This document shows, piece by piece, positions 1-8,919 of a stretch of 10,225 bases of DNA. The translations under genes and the position numbers were made by a program. Under the pieces are notes generated by a model. That model worked only from the letters and a program-made list of their open reading frames with translations. It was not told the DNA's origin and did not search any database. Source of the stretch: Pseudomonadota bacterium (lineage in GTDB: Bacteria > Pseudomonadota > Alphaproteobacteria > Rhodospirillales > 2-02-FULL-58-16); NCBI GenBank assembly GCA_022567015.1, contig JADFHR010000111.1, positions 1-10,225 on the forward strand, in the 5' to 3' direction. The stretch's first letter is position 1. Every line of letters begins with the position of its first letter.

Positions 1-242
1 GTGAGGAAGGGGAGGGCGTGGCCGCGTCGGGCCAGCCGCGCCCCCAGGCTGAGCGCCACCGGCGTCTTGCCCGACCCGCCGGCGACCAGGTTGCCGACGC
101 ACAGCACCGGGATCGACGCCCGCCACGGCCGGGCCGCGGCGAACCGGGCCCGCGCCGCGAGGCCGTAGACCGATCCCAGCGGCGCCAACAGGGCGGCGGC
201 GACGCCGCCGCCGGGCCGATGCCAGAAGTCAGGCGCCCGCAT
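1..242 (-). CDS. lpxK: Tetraacyldisaccharide 4'-kinase LpxK, N-terminal part (cut by window edge)
   Basis: LpxK phosphorylates the 4' position of the lipid A disaccharide precursor at the cytoplasmic face of the inner membrane. Only the first 80 residues are visible; the gene runs off the left edge (family length is roughly 320-350). The start MRAPDFWHRP, a hydrophobic stretch at residues 14-30, and the P-loop AGGSGKTP (residues 54-61) inside the segment VLCVGNLVAGGSGKTPVAL are typical of LpxK. The Walker A motif after 'VGNxxxGGSGKTP' is close to diagnostic. The ATG lies inside the end of waaA (14-base overlap), which suggests translational coupling. waaA-lpxK adjacency is common in proteobacteria and supports the call. 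Nothing can be said about the catalytic residues further downstream. Confidence 0.93.
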   Translation of the reverse strand, partial: MRAPDFWHRPGGGVAAALLAPLGSVYGLAARARFAAARPWRASIPVLCVGNLVAGGSGKTPVALSLGARLARRGHALPFL

Positions 243-1524
243 GGCCGTCGTCGCCCTTCGGCGTCCCCTCGAGGAGCCGCGAAAGTTCCGCCATCAAGGC
301 GTCCAACACGCCGGCCTCGGCGGTGGCGATGGCCTGGGCGGCCGCGGCGCGGCGCGCCCGTTCCCCGGCATCGCCGAGCAGCCGGTCGATGGCAACCCCG
401 AGGCCGGCCTCGTCGGCGACTTCTTGGGATGCGTCGGCGTCCTTCAGGCGGCGGACGATGTCTTCGAAATTGGTCATGTGGGGGCCGTGAACCAGGGCGC
501 AATCCAGGCGCGCCGCCTCCAGGGGGTTTTGCCCGCCCAGGGGAACCAGGGACTTGCCCATGAACACCACGTCGGCCAGACGATAGAACAATCCCAGCTC
601 GCCCAGGGTATCGGCGACGTAGATGTCCGTCCCGGGCGCAATGGCGTCGCCGGCCGAGCGCAGCGCCACCTCCGCGCCCATGGTGCTGAGCGTTGCGGCG
701 ATCGCCGGACCGCGCTCCGGGTGGCGGGGGACGATGGCCGTCAGCAGGCCGGGATGGCCGGCCTTGAGCCGTTGGTGCACCCGCCCGGCGATCTCCTCTT
801 CCCCGGGATGGGTGCTCGCCGCCAGCCAGCGCGGCCGGCCTTCGAGGGCCGCCCTGAGGCGCGCCAGCTCGTCCGCGTCGGCGGGAAGGGGCGGCGCCGC
901 GAACTTGAGGTTGCCCACGCACTTGACCCGCGGCGCGCCGAGGCTGCGCAACCGCTCCGCATCCGCCTCGGTCTGCCCCAGGCACAGGGTGAACCCGGAC
1001 AGCAGGTCGCGGATCAGCCCTTTCGAGCGTTGCCAGCCGGCGAAAGACCGGGGCGAGACGCGGCCGTTCACCAGCACCGTCGGGATGCCGCGCGCCGCCG
1101 GCTCGCTGACCAGGTTGGGCCAGAACTCGGACTCCGCCCACAGCACGAGATCGGGTTGCCAGTGATCGAGAAAGCGCCGCACATAGGTCAGGCGGTCGAC
1201 CGGCACGTACTGGTGGAAGGCCCCTTCGGGCAGGCGCTCCGCCAACAGCCGCGCCGACGTCACCGTGCCGGTGGTCACCAGCACGTTCAGTCCCTTGACC
1301 TCGGCGCGCATGCGCCCGATCAGCGGCAGCATGGAGAGCGATTCCCCGACGCTGGCGGCGTGCACCCAGACAAGGGGACCGCGGGGCCGGGGCCGGCCCG
1401 CCCGCCCGAGCCGTTCGGCGAACCGTTCCGGGTCCTCCTTCCCCCGCGCCTTGCGGTGGGCCAGGTAAAGATGGATCAGCGGCGCCCCCACCGTGGTCAC
1501 GGCGCGATACAGGGGAAGCATCAT
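229..1524 (-). CDS. waaA: 3-deoxy-D-manno-octulosonic acid (Kdo) transferase WaaA
   Basis: WaaA (KdtA) moves Kdo from CMP-Kdo onto the lipid A precursor, the first step of inner-core LPS synthesis, at the cytoplasmic side of the inner membrane. The 431-residue product matches the family (about 425). A hydrophobic N-terminal anchor (residues 8-22) is followed by the Kdo-transferase segment VWVHAASVGES (52-62), whose Glu61 matches the family's catalytic base. Then come WAESEFWPNL (129-138), the second Rossmann domain with LAASTHPGEEE (234-244) and the nucleotide-binding GGQNPLE (330-336). The start was set at 1524, not at an ATG further upstream (1686). At 1524 the sequence is ATGATG, giving a 4-base ATGA overlap with the stop of the preceding acyltransferase gene, and the protein then begins like other WaaA. 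The residues upstream of it are Arg-rich read-through. The number of Kdo residues it adds cannot be told from sequence alone. Confidence 0.95.
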   Translation of the reverse strand: MMLPLYRAVTTVGAPLIHLYLAHRKARGKEDPERFAERLGRAGRPRPRGPLVWVHAASVGESLSMLPLIGRMRAEVKGLNVLVTTGTVTSARLLAERLPEGAFHQYVPVDRLTYVRRFLDHWQPDLVLWAESEFWPNLVSEPAARGIPTVLVNGRVSPRSFAGWQRSKGLIRDLLSGFTLCLGQTEADAERLRSLGAPRVKCVGNLKFAAPPLPADADELARLRAALEGRPRWLAASTHPGEEEIAGRVHQRLKAGHPGLLTAIVPRHPERGPAIAATLSTMGAEVALRSAGDAIAPGTDIYVADTLGELGLFYRLADVVFMGKSLVPLGGQNPLEAARLDCALVHGPHMTNFEDIVRRLKDADASQEVADEAGLGVAIDRLLGDAGERARRAAAAQAIATAEAGVLDALMAELSRLLEGTPKGDDGHAGA

Positions 1525-2237
1525 GGCGCCGGCTCCCCGGCCACGGGCGCCGGCTCGACGGGCGTGCAGCCGCACAACCTGTCGGCCTCGGCGGTGATGG
1601 CGTTGAGACGGTCTTCGACCTGCCGGCGCGCCGTCTCCAGGGCGTCGGCGTCGGCGCCGCGGTCGACATGGATCGGATCGCCCCACACCAGCACGCCGCG
1701 GCCGAACGGCAAGGCGAGGACGAACCGGTCCCAGGTGCCGAGAACCCGGCGTCGGCTGATGCCGTAGGTGGCGGGGATGATGGGGGCGCCCGACAGCCGC
1801 GCCACGGTGACGGCGCCGTCGCCGGCCCGCATGCGCGGGCCGCGCGGGCCGTCCGGGGTCATGCCGACGTACCCTCCGGCCTTCAAGGTCCTAACCAGGG
1901 TGCGCAGGGCCGCCGCCCCGCCGTGGGTCGTCGACCCCCCCACCGTGTCGAAGCCGAAGTGGCCGATGGTGCGGGCGATGATCTGTCCGTCCGGGTGCCG
2001 GGAGATGAGCATGTAAAAGGGAAGGCGGCAATCCCAACAGTAGCCCATCATCAACAGCCGGCCGTGCCAGAAACAGACGATGAAAGGCTTGCCGTCTTCG
2101 CGGAAACGGCGGGGGATGTCGCCACCCACCACCGTCCACCGGCCGGTCGCATGGACCAGGCGGATGTATTGGGCGCCGATCCAGCACAGGACCCGGCGCA
2201 CGGTGTCGTTGCGCAAGGTTTTCTTGAGTGGCGTCAC
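1521..2237 (-). CDS. Lysophospholipid acyltransferase family protein (DUF374 type)
   Basis: Predicted membrane-associated acyltransferase of 238 residues belonging to the DUF374 branch of the LPLAT superfamily. Visible landmarks are FWHGRLLM (56-63), SRHPDGQIIA (79-88) with the His/Asp pair expected of the acyltransferase active site, FGFDTVGGSTTHGG (94-107), TPDGPRGPR (127-135) and TWDRFVLALPFGR (168-180). This order is that of the DUF374 family. The substrate is unknown. Its place between msbA and waaA suggests an acyl transfer to lipid A or a related lipid (inference). The GTG start at 2237 was chosen because the family sequence begins just after it, it lies 22 bases after the msbA stop, and the upstream in-frame residues look like msbA shadow (Pro/Arg-rich). 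A GGGG about ten bases upstream is only a weak ribosome site. The 3' end overlaps waaA by four bases, so the two are probably translated together. Confidence 0.87.
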   Translation of the reverse strand: MTPLKKTLRNDTVRRVLCWIGAQYIRLVHATGRWTVVGGDIPRRFREDGKPFIVCFWHGRLLMMGYCWDCRLPFYMLISRHPDGQIIARTIGHFGFDTVGGSTTHGGAAALRTLVRTLKAGGYVGMTPDGPRGPRMRAGDGAVTVARLSGAPIIPATYGISRRRVLGTWDRFVLALPFGRGVLVWGDPIHVDRGADADALETARRQVEDRLNAITAEADRLCGCTPVEPAPVAGEPAP

Positions 2238-2259
2238 GGTTTCGCGACCCCGTGGATGT

Positions 2260-4074
2260 TCAGGCCCGCGCGGCCTGGGCCGTTTCCGGGGACGGGGCCT
2301 CCTCGGCAAACTGCAGGGCATACAAGCGTGCGTAGGCGCCGCCCTGGGCCAACAGGTCGGCGTGGCTGCCCGATTCCACGATCCTGCCTGCCTCGACCAC
2401 ATGGATCAGGTCCGCGTCCACCACCGTCGACAGGCGATGGGCGATGACCACGGTGGTGCGCCCGCGCATGAGTTTGCCGAGGGCCGCCTGCACCTGGCGT
2501 TCGGATTCCGTGTCCAGGGCCGAGGTCGCCTCGTCGAGCAGCAGGATGGGGGCGTTCTTGAGCGTCGCCCGGGCGATGGCCAGGCGCTGGCGCTGGCCGC
2601 CGGAAAGCTTGACGCCCTGTTCGCCGACCATGGTGTCGTACCCCTGGGGAAGCGCGCGGATGAACTCGTCGGCGGCGGCGTTACGGGCGGCGGCGATGAT
2701 CTCGGCGTCGCCGGCCCCGGCCCGGCCATAGGCGATGTTGGCCCTGACCGTGTCGTCGAAAAGGGTGATCTCCTGGCTGACCAGGGCGATGTTGGCATAG
2801 AGCGAGGCCAACGTGACGTCGCGCACGTCGGCGCCGTCGATGAGAACCCGGCCCGCGGCCACGTCGTAGAAGCGGGGAATCAGGTTGAGGATGGTCGACT
2901 TGCCGGCCCCCGACGGTCCGACCAGGGCCACCGTCTTTCCCGCCGGCACCTCCATGGTGACCCCGTTCAGCGCCGGTCTTCCGGGTTCGTAGGCGAACCG
3001 CACGTCTTCCAGGCGGATGCACCCGGCGGAGACCGAAAGTGGGCGCGCCGCCGGCTTTTCGCGGATGCCCGGTTCCACGTCCAGCAGGTCGAACATCCGC
3101 TGCGCGCCGGCCAGCCCTTCCTGGAGGTTGGCGTTGAGCATGGCCAGCTTCTTCATCGGCTCGTAGGCGAGCAGGAGCGCCGTGAGAAAGGAGAAAAAGG
3201 CGCCGGGATCGGTCTGCTGCCCGATCACCCGGTATCCCCCGTAGATGATGACGATGGCGACGGCGGCGCCGCCCAGGGTCTCCATGATGGGGCTGGACAA
3301 CGCCCGTATGCGCGCCGCCCGGAAGGCGAGGCGGAAGATGCGTTTGATGATTCCGCCCATGCGCCCTTTCTCGTATTCCTCCATGCCGTAGGCCTTGACC
3401 ACGCGGATGCCCTGGAAGGTCTGTTCCAGCAAGGTGGTCAACTGGCCCATTTCCTCCTGGGTGTCGGCGGTGACCGCGCGCACCCGCCGGCCGAGGCGGA
3501 CGATGGGAAACACCGCCAGGGGAAAGGCGAATAACGAAATGGCCGCGAGCGGCCAGTCCTGTATGAACATCACGATGACCAGTCCGACCACGGACAACAG
3601 GTCCTTGCCCAGGCTGGTCAACACGTTCGATACCGCCCCGCGCATGAGATTGATGTCGTAGGTAAACCGCGAGATCAGCTTTCCCGTCGGGTTGGCATGG
3701 AAAAAGCTGAGGTCCAGGCGCGACAGGTGGGCGTACAGGCGGTTCTGGTTGTCGGCGACAATGTGCAGGCCCACGTACGCCATCAGGGTGGCCTGGGCAT
3801 AGTTGGCCAGCCCCTTGACGACGAAGGCCGCCATCACCGCGCCGCCGACGATCCACAACATGTCGCTGTTCGCGGCGAAGAACACGTCGTTGACCACGGG
3901 CTTCATCAGCCACGCGGTCATCGCGGTGGCCGTCGCCATCACCGCCATGCAAAGAAGGGCCAGGACCAGCCAGCCCCGGTACGGCCGTACGCTTTCGCGC
4001 AACAGCCGGCGCATCAGAACGTAGGTGGATTGATGCCGCGGACGGCTATTTTCGGTAAACGCGCTCAAGGTCAT
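2260..4074 (-). CDS. msbA: MsbA-type lipid A/LPS export ABC transporter (fused permease and ATPase)
   Basis: ABC half-transporter of 604 residues, expected to act as a homodimer flipping lipid A-core across the inner membrane. The N-terminal exporter domain (about residues 20-330) has hydrophobic segments near 34-60, 72-100, 155-192 and 265-305. The ATPase domain (about 350-590) is complete: A-loop Tyr362, Walker A GPSGAGKST (386-394), Q-loop Gln434, signature LSGGQ (490-494), Walker B ILLLDE (510-515), D-loop SALD (518-521) and H-switch His546. No catalytic residue is missing. ABC half-exporters are broad, so the MsbA call rests on length, overall similarity and position at the head of an acyltransferase-waaA-lpxK run. 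An AAAGG lies about six bases upstream of the ATG. A candidate promoter sits just upstream. The next gene starts 22 bases after its stop. Confidence 0.88.
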   Translation of the reverse strand: MTLSAFTENSRPRHQSTYVLMRRLLRESVRPYRGWLVLALLCMAVMATATAMTAWLMKPVVNDVFFAANSDMLWIVGGAVMAAFVVKGLANYAQATLMAYVGLHIVADNQNRLYAHLSRLDLSFFHANPTGKLISRFTYDINLMRGAVSNVLTSLGKDLLSVVGLVIVMFIQDWPLAAISLFAFPLAVFPIVRLGRRVRAVTADTQEEMGQLTTLLEQTFQGIRVVKAYGMEEYEKGRMGGIIKRIFRLAFRAARIRALSSPIMETLGGAAVAIVIIYGGYRVIGQQTDPGAFFSFLTALLLAYEPMKKLAMLNANLQEGLAGAQRMFDLLDVEPGIREKPAARPLSVSAGCIRLEDVRFAYEPGRPALNGVTMEVPAGKTVALVGPSGAGKSTILNLIPRFYDVAAGRVLIDGADVRDVTLASLYANIALVSQEITLFDDTVRANIAYGRAGAGDAEIIAAARNAAADEFIRALPQGYDTMVGEQGVKLSGGQRQRLAIARATLKNAPILLLDEATSALDTESERQVQAALGKLMRGRTTVVIAHRLSTVVDADLIHVVEAGRIVESGSHADLLAQGGAYARLYALQFAEEAPSPETAQAARA

Positions 4075-4090
4075 GCCAACCTTTGCTTGA

Positions 4091-4136
4091 CGCCCCGGAC
4101 CATAGCACGGGGCGCGGCGGGGGCCAACGCCCGCCG
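4091..4136. repeat. Two tandem GC-rich inverted repeats in the pmbA-msbA gap
   Basis: Two perfect 7-base inverted repeats abut each other. The first is CGCCCCG (4091-4097) with CGGGGCG (4108-4114) around a 10-base loop. The second is CGGCGGG (4115-4121) with CCCGCCG (4130-4136) around an 8-base loop. Neither is followed by a T-run on the minus strand, so they do not look like intrinsic terminators of pmbA. In DNA this GC-rich, some short perfect repeats are expected by chance. Confidence 0.5.
4099..4127 (-). promoter_or_regulatory. Candidate sigma70-type promoter for msbA
   Basis: On the minus strand, TTGGCC (4127-4122) and TATGGT (4104-4099) are separated by exactly 17 bases. Each matches the consensus hexamer at four of six positions. 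Transcription would start near 4092, about 18 bases before the msbA ATG and just ahead of its AAAGG ribosome site. Both hexamers fall in the loops of the two neighbouring inverted repeats. This is a pattern match only; msbA could also be read from the pmbA promoter. Confidence 0.35.
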
Positions 4137-4155
4137 GGCGCGGCGCGGCGCGGCC

Positions 4156-5499
4156 CTACCTGCCGGCCACGGTCATGCCGTCGACGCGTAACGTGGGGGC
4201 GTCGGTGCCGTGGCGGAACTCCAGGTCATCGGCGGCGGTGATGTTGGCGAAAATGTGGTTCAGGTTGCTGGCGACCGTAACCTCGCTCACCGGATGGGCG
4301 AGTTCGCCGTCCTCGATGCGAAAACCGGCCGCGCCCCGGCTGTAGTCGCCGGTGACGCCGTTGACGCCGAAGCCGATGAGCTCGGTGATGTAAAAGCCGC
4401 TTTTGATATCCGCCATCAGGTCCCTGGGCGTCGCCTGGCCCGGTTCCAGGTACAGGTTGGCCACCGACGGCGAGGGCAGCGAAGAGCTGCCGCGGCCGGC
4501 ATGCCCGGTGGGCGCCAGTCCAAGCTGGCGCGCCGAGCGCAGGTCCAGGATCCAGGTAGTGAGTACGCCGTTGTCGATGACGTTGCACCGCCGCGTGGCC
4601 AAGCCTTCTCCGTCGAACGGTCTGGACCTGAGGCCGCGCCGGCGGTGCGGGTCGTCGACGATGGTCACGGACCGGGGAAATATCCGTTTGCCCAGTTTGT
4701 CCTTGAGGAACGTGGTGCCGCGGGCGACGGAGACGCCGTTTATGGCGCCGGCCAGATGGGAGAGCAGGCTGCGGGCGGCGCGGGGATCGTAGACCACGGG
4801 CACCTGCGCCGTTTCCATCTTGCGCGGCTTCAGGCGGCGCACGGCCTTTTCGCCCGCCGACCGGCCGATGTCCTCGGGCTCACCCAGGTCCTTGGCGAAG
4901 ACGGCGCTGGCGTAATCGTAATCCCGTTCCATGGCCGTCCCCTCGCCGGCCAGCACCGAGACGCTGAGGCTGTGCCGCGACGTCCCGTAGACGCCGGTGA
5001 ACCCGTTGCTGGAGGCGATGGCCACCTCCATCCGGCCCCAACCGGCCTCGGCGCCTTCCGAGTTGGTCACGCCGGGCACGCCGCGCGCGGCGTCCTCGGC
5101 CCGCGCCGCCCTCTCCACCAGCGTCTCCGCCGCGGGTTCGGCGGGATCGCAGATGTCCAGATCCGGGCGGTCGGTGGCCAACAGGTCCGGCCCGGCCAGG
5201 CCGCAGTAGGGGTCCTCGGGCACCGAGCGGGCCATGGTGAGGACGCGCCCGACCAGTTCCTCGAGCGCGCCCGTGGACAGATCGGAGGACGACGCGATGG
5301 CCTGGCGCTTGCCCATGAACACGCGCAGGCCCACATCGGCGCTTTCCGAACGGTCCAGCCATTCCGGCCTTCCCAGGCGCCGGGTCAGCGACAGCGACCT
5401 GCCGCCCATGAACACGGCGTCGGCGCCGTCCGCGCCGGCCGCCGGGGCCTTGCGGATGAGGTCGCTGAGCAGGTTGAGTTTATCGTCTGTGGCGTTCAC
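4156..5499 (-). CDS. pmbA: TldD/PmbA family protein, PmbA (TldE) type
   Basis: PmbA/TldE is the partner of TldD in a cytoplasmic protease complex linked in E. coli to microcin B17 maturation and CcdA turnover. In most other bacteria its substrate is unknown. The product has 447 residues, matching E. coli PmbA (450). Typical segments are DVGLRVFMGKRQAIASSSDL (55-74), FDGEGLATRR (295-304), GRGSSSLPSPSVANLYLEPG (335-354) and FGVNGVTGDYSRGAAGFRIE (377-396). I see no HExxH zinc motif; that motif belongs to TldD, so its absence supports PmbA rather than TldD. The GTG at 5499 is preferred because a GGGGA lies five bases ahead of it and the family sequence begins here. An ATG further upstream (5619) would add 40 Pro/Gly/Arg-rich residues unlike the family. 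No tldD is in the window. The 81-base gap to msbA suggests a loosely linked or separate transcript. Confidence 0.92.
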   Translation of the reverse strand: MNATDDKLNLLSDLIRKAPAAGADGADAVFMGGRSLSLTRRLGRPEWLDRSESADVGLRVFMGKRQAIASSSDLSTGALEELVGRVLTMARSVPEDPYCGLAGPDLLATDRPDLDICDPAEPAAETLVERAARAEDAARGVPGVTNSEGAEAGWGRMEVAIASSNGFTGVYGTSRHSLSVSVLAGEGTAMERDYDYASAVFAKDLGEPEDIGRSAGEKAVRRLKPRKMETAQVPVVYDPRAARSLLSHLAGAINGVSVARGTTFLKDKLGKRIFPRSVTIVDDPHRRRGLRSRPFDGEGLATRRCNVIDNGVLTTWILDLRSARQLGLAPTGHAGRGSSSLPSPSVANLYLEPGQATPRDLMADIKSGFYITELIGFGVNGVTGDYSRGAAGFRIEDGELAHPVSEVTVASNLNHIFANITAADDLEFRHGTDAPTLRVDGMTVAGR

Positions 5500-5735
5500 G
5501 CGGGTCCCCGGCCATCGATGGTCAGTTATAGGGGAACAGGGCAAGCCGGCGCCACCGGGATCGTGTCGCGGCGGCCCCCTCCCGGCGGGCGGAAATATTT
5601 TTCGTCCGCATACGACCATAGTTGTTCACATCCCGGAAATGTACAATATATAGTCTGGATGTGGGGGGAGCCTTTTCGCTTTGCCGCCGCCCTGCCGCGG
5701 GTGGTGAGCAAGTTCAGGGCATCGAGCTGAAAGCC
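5500..5735. promoter_or_regulatory. Divergent pmbA-korA intergenic region with AT-rich core
   Basis: This 236-base spacer separates the minus-strand pmbA from the plus-strand korA, so it must carry promoters in both directions unless transcription enters from outside. Bases 5591-5655 are much richer in A/T than the surroundings. On the plus strand TACAAT (5642-5647) matches the -10 consensus at five of six positions. There is no good -35 at 16-18 bases. TTGTTC (5622-5627) is 14 bases from it, or 19 from the overlapping TATATA (5647-5652). On the minus strand TATAAC (5530-5525) is a possible pmbA -10 box about 20 bases before the expected transcript start, again without a clear -35. No gene was found in this stretch. 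Confidence 0.45.
5622..5646. promoter_or_regulatory. Imperfect dyad overlapping the putative korA -10 box (possible operator)
   Basis: TTGTTCACAT (5622-5631) and AAATGTACAA (5637-5646) form a 10-5-10 inverted repeat matching at seven of ten positions, with TTGT/ACAA ends. It covers most of the best -10 candidate for korA, the position expected for a repressor site. I do not recognise it as the site of a named regulator, and a dyad of this quality can arise by chance. Confidence 0.25.
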
Positions 5736-7610
<1,875 letters not shown>

Positions 7611-7611
7611 G

Positions 7612-8631
7612 GTGAACGTCGTCAGACCAGCGGAAAAGCTGGTGGCGAAGGACTTCGCCACCGACCAGGAGGTGCGCTGGTGTCCCGGCTGCGGCGATTA
7701 CGCCATCCTCAAGGCCATGCAGCGCACCCTGGCCGACATCGGGGCGGTGCCGGAGAATACCGTTTTCGTCTCCGGCATCGGCTGCGCGTCCCGCTTTCCC
7801 TATTACATGGCCACCTATGGCTTCCACACCATCCACGGCCGGGCGCCGGCCGTCGCCACCGGGATCAAGCTCGCCAGGCCCGAGCTCGATGTCTGGGTGG
7901 TCACCGGCGACGGTGACGGACTGTCGATCGGCGGCAACCACCTTCTGCACGTGCTCAGGCGCAACGTGGACCTGCAGGTCCTGCTGTTCAACAACGAGAT
8001 CTACGGGCTGACCAAGGGTCAGTACTCGCCCACCTCCCGGGTCGGCACCCGGTCGCCGTCGACGCCGACGGGGTCGGTGGAACACCCGGTTTCGGCGGCC
8101 GCCTTCGCCCTTGGCGCCGGCGCCCACTTTGTCGCCCGTTCCGTGGACACCATGCAAAAACACCTGGCGGAAGTCCTGAAACGGGCGCACGCGCACCGGG
8201 GCGCGTCGTTCGTCGAGATATTCCAGAACTGCATCGTCTACAACGACGGTGTTTTCGCGGACTTCACCGCAAAAGACGTCGCCGACGACGCGCAGATCCA
8301 TGTCGAGCACGGCCGGCCCCTGGTCTTCGGCGAGGGCAGGGCCCGGGGCCTCAGGCTCGACCCCGCCAAGCTGACCCTGGAGACCGTGACCATCGGCAGC
8401 GACGGGGTTTCCGAGGCCGACGTGATGGTACACGACGAAACCAACCGCACCCTCGCCACCATGCTGGTCGCCCTGGAGACGCCGGTGGCGCTCGGCGTGC
8501 TCTATTGCGACCCGGGGCCGAGCTACGAGACCAGCATCCGGGAGCGCATCGACGAGGCCAAGGCCAGCCACCCGGGCGGCGATCTCAACGCGCTGCTGCG
8601 CCGCGGCCATACGTGGACCGTCTCCGGCTAG
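7612..8631 (+). CDS. korB: 2-oxoacid:ferredoxin oxidoreductase beta subunit (KorB)
   Basis: Small subunit carrying thiamine diphosphate and one [4Fe-4S] cluster; with KorA it oxidises 2-oxoglutarate and reduces ferredoxin. It has 339 residues, normal for the two-subunit type. RWCPGCGDY (22-30) opens the TPP domain. The thiamine diphosphate motif runs from GDGDGLSIGGNH (99-110) to NNEIYG (127-132), and GLTKGQYSPTS (132-142) follows. Four cysteines, Cys24, Cys27, Cys58 (GIGC) and Cys207 (FQNC), match the cluster ligands known in this subunit type, so the cluster site looks intact. The coupled arrangement with korA points to a balanced heterodimer. I find no clear intrinsic terminator after the TAG; a repeat-rich spacer follows. 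Confidence 0.94.
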   Translation: MNVVRPAEKLVAKDFATDQEVRWCPGCGDYAILKAMQRTLADIGAVPENTVFVSGIGCASRFPYYMATYGFHTIHGRAPAVATGIKLARPELDVWVVTGDGDGLSIGGNHLLHVLRRNVDLQVLLFNNEIYGLTKGQYSPTSRVGTRSPSTPTGSVEHPVSAAAFALGAGAHFVARSVDTMQKHLAEVLKRAHAHRGASFVEIFQNCIVYNDGVFADFTAKDVADDAQIHVEHGRPLVFGEGRARGLRLDPAKLTLETVTIGSDGVSEADVMVHDETNRTLATMLVALETPVALGVLYCDPGPSYETSIRERIDEAKASHPGGDLNALLRRGHTWTVSG

Positions 8632-8710
8632 AACCCTCTATCACACGTACCATCGTTTTATGATTGGGGGTACTTGGGTAAGTTTTTCCGTGCCTTCGCC
8701 GAGACGAATT

Positions 8711-8760
8711 TTCATCCCCGTCCATCCGTGTTTATCCGTGTTTATCCGCGTCCATCCGTG
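8711..8760. repeat. Five-unit 10-base tandem array, consensus TYYATCCGYG
   Basis: Five units follow each other with no gap: TTCATCCCCG, TCCATCCGTG, TTTATCCGTG, TTTATCCGCG and TCCATCCGTG. The ATCC core is invariant and the differences are mostly C/T changes. Sequence of the 'TCCATCCGTGTTTATCCGTG' kind is a recurrent dispersed repeat in many environmental bacterial genomes. Reverse-strand translation gives the familiar spurious peptide with INTDKHGW. There are no spacers, so it is not a CRISPR array. Confidence 0.85.
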
Positions 8761-8848
8761 TTCGACGGCGGCCGTTCGCCGCTCCACGCCAATGATTTTC
8801 CGGTTCAAACGCCGGTGATCGTTTGACGCGGATGGACACGGATGAACA
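8729..8848 (+). repeat. Long inverted repeat: 24-base stem, 72-base loop
   Basis: Bases 8729-8752 pair with 8825-8848 over 24 positions: 21 Watson-Crick pairs and three T/G positions (8733-8844, 8742-8835, 8743-8834). In plus-strand RNA these three become G-U pairs, so the stem would be unbroken; in minus-strand RNA they would be A/C mismatches. The loop (8753-8824) holds a smaller stem, GCGGC (8768-8772) with GCCGC (8778-8782). Any korAB transcript reading through would carry this structure in its 3' region. Confidence 0.7.
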
Positions 8849-8865
8849 ACGGTCCGGGATCGCCG
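8831..8865 (+). repeat. 35-base module, copy 1
   Basis: Begins GATGGACACGGATGAACAAC and continues through GGTCCGGGATCGCCG. It matches 31 of 35 positions with the copy at 8973-9007, 142 bases downstream and in the same orientation. Its first half is also the inverted partner of the 8711-8760 array; its second half (GGTCCGGG.TCGCCG) occurs only in the two modules. Confidence 0.75.
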
Positions 8866-8878
8866 ACGACGGGATACA

Positions 8879-8907
8879 ACGCCGGGCGCTGACGAAATTC
8901 CCGGCGT
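8879..8907 (+). repeat. Short perfect hairpin, 8-base stem
   Basis: ACGCCGGG (8879-8886) pairs with CCCGGCGT (8900-8907) around a 13-base loop. It lies directly after the first 35-base module. No T-run follows on either strand, so a terminator role is not supported. Confidence 0.5.
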
Positions 8908-8919
8908 ACCTCCGCGCAC

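Noticed and set aside
241..1767. Long plus-strand open frame opposite waaA and the acyltransferase
   Set aside because: It lies antisense to two genes with clear family motifs. Long open antisense frames are expected in GC-rich coding DNA, and its Gly/Arg/His/Gln-rich product has no recognisable domain.
4210..5730. Long plus-strand open frame opposite pmbA that runs toward korA
   Set aside because: Antisense shadow of pmbA: low-complexity composition, no motif, and it ends inside the korA promoter region.
8711..8850. CRISPR array
   Set aside because: Units are 10 bases long, directly adjacent and without unique spacers. An inverted partner follows, and there are no cas genes in the window.
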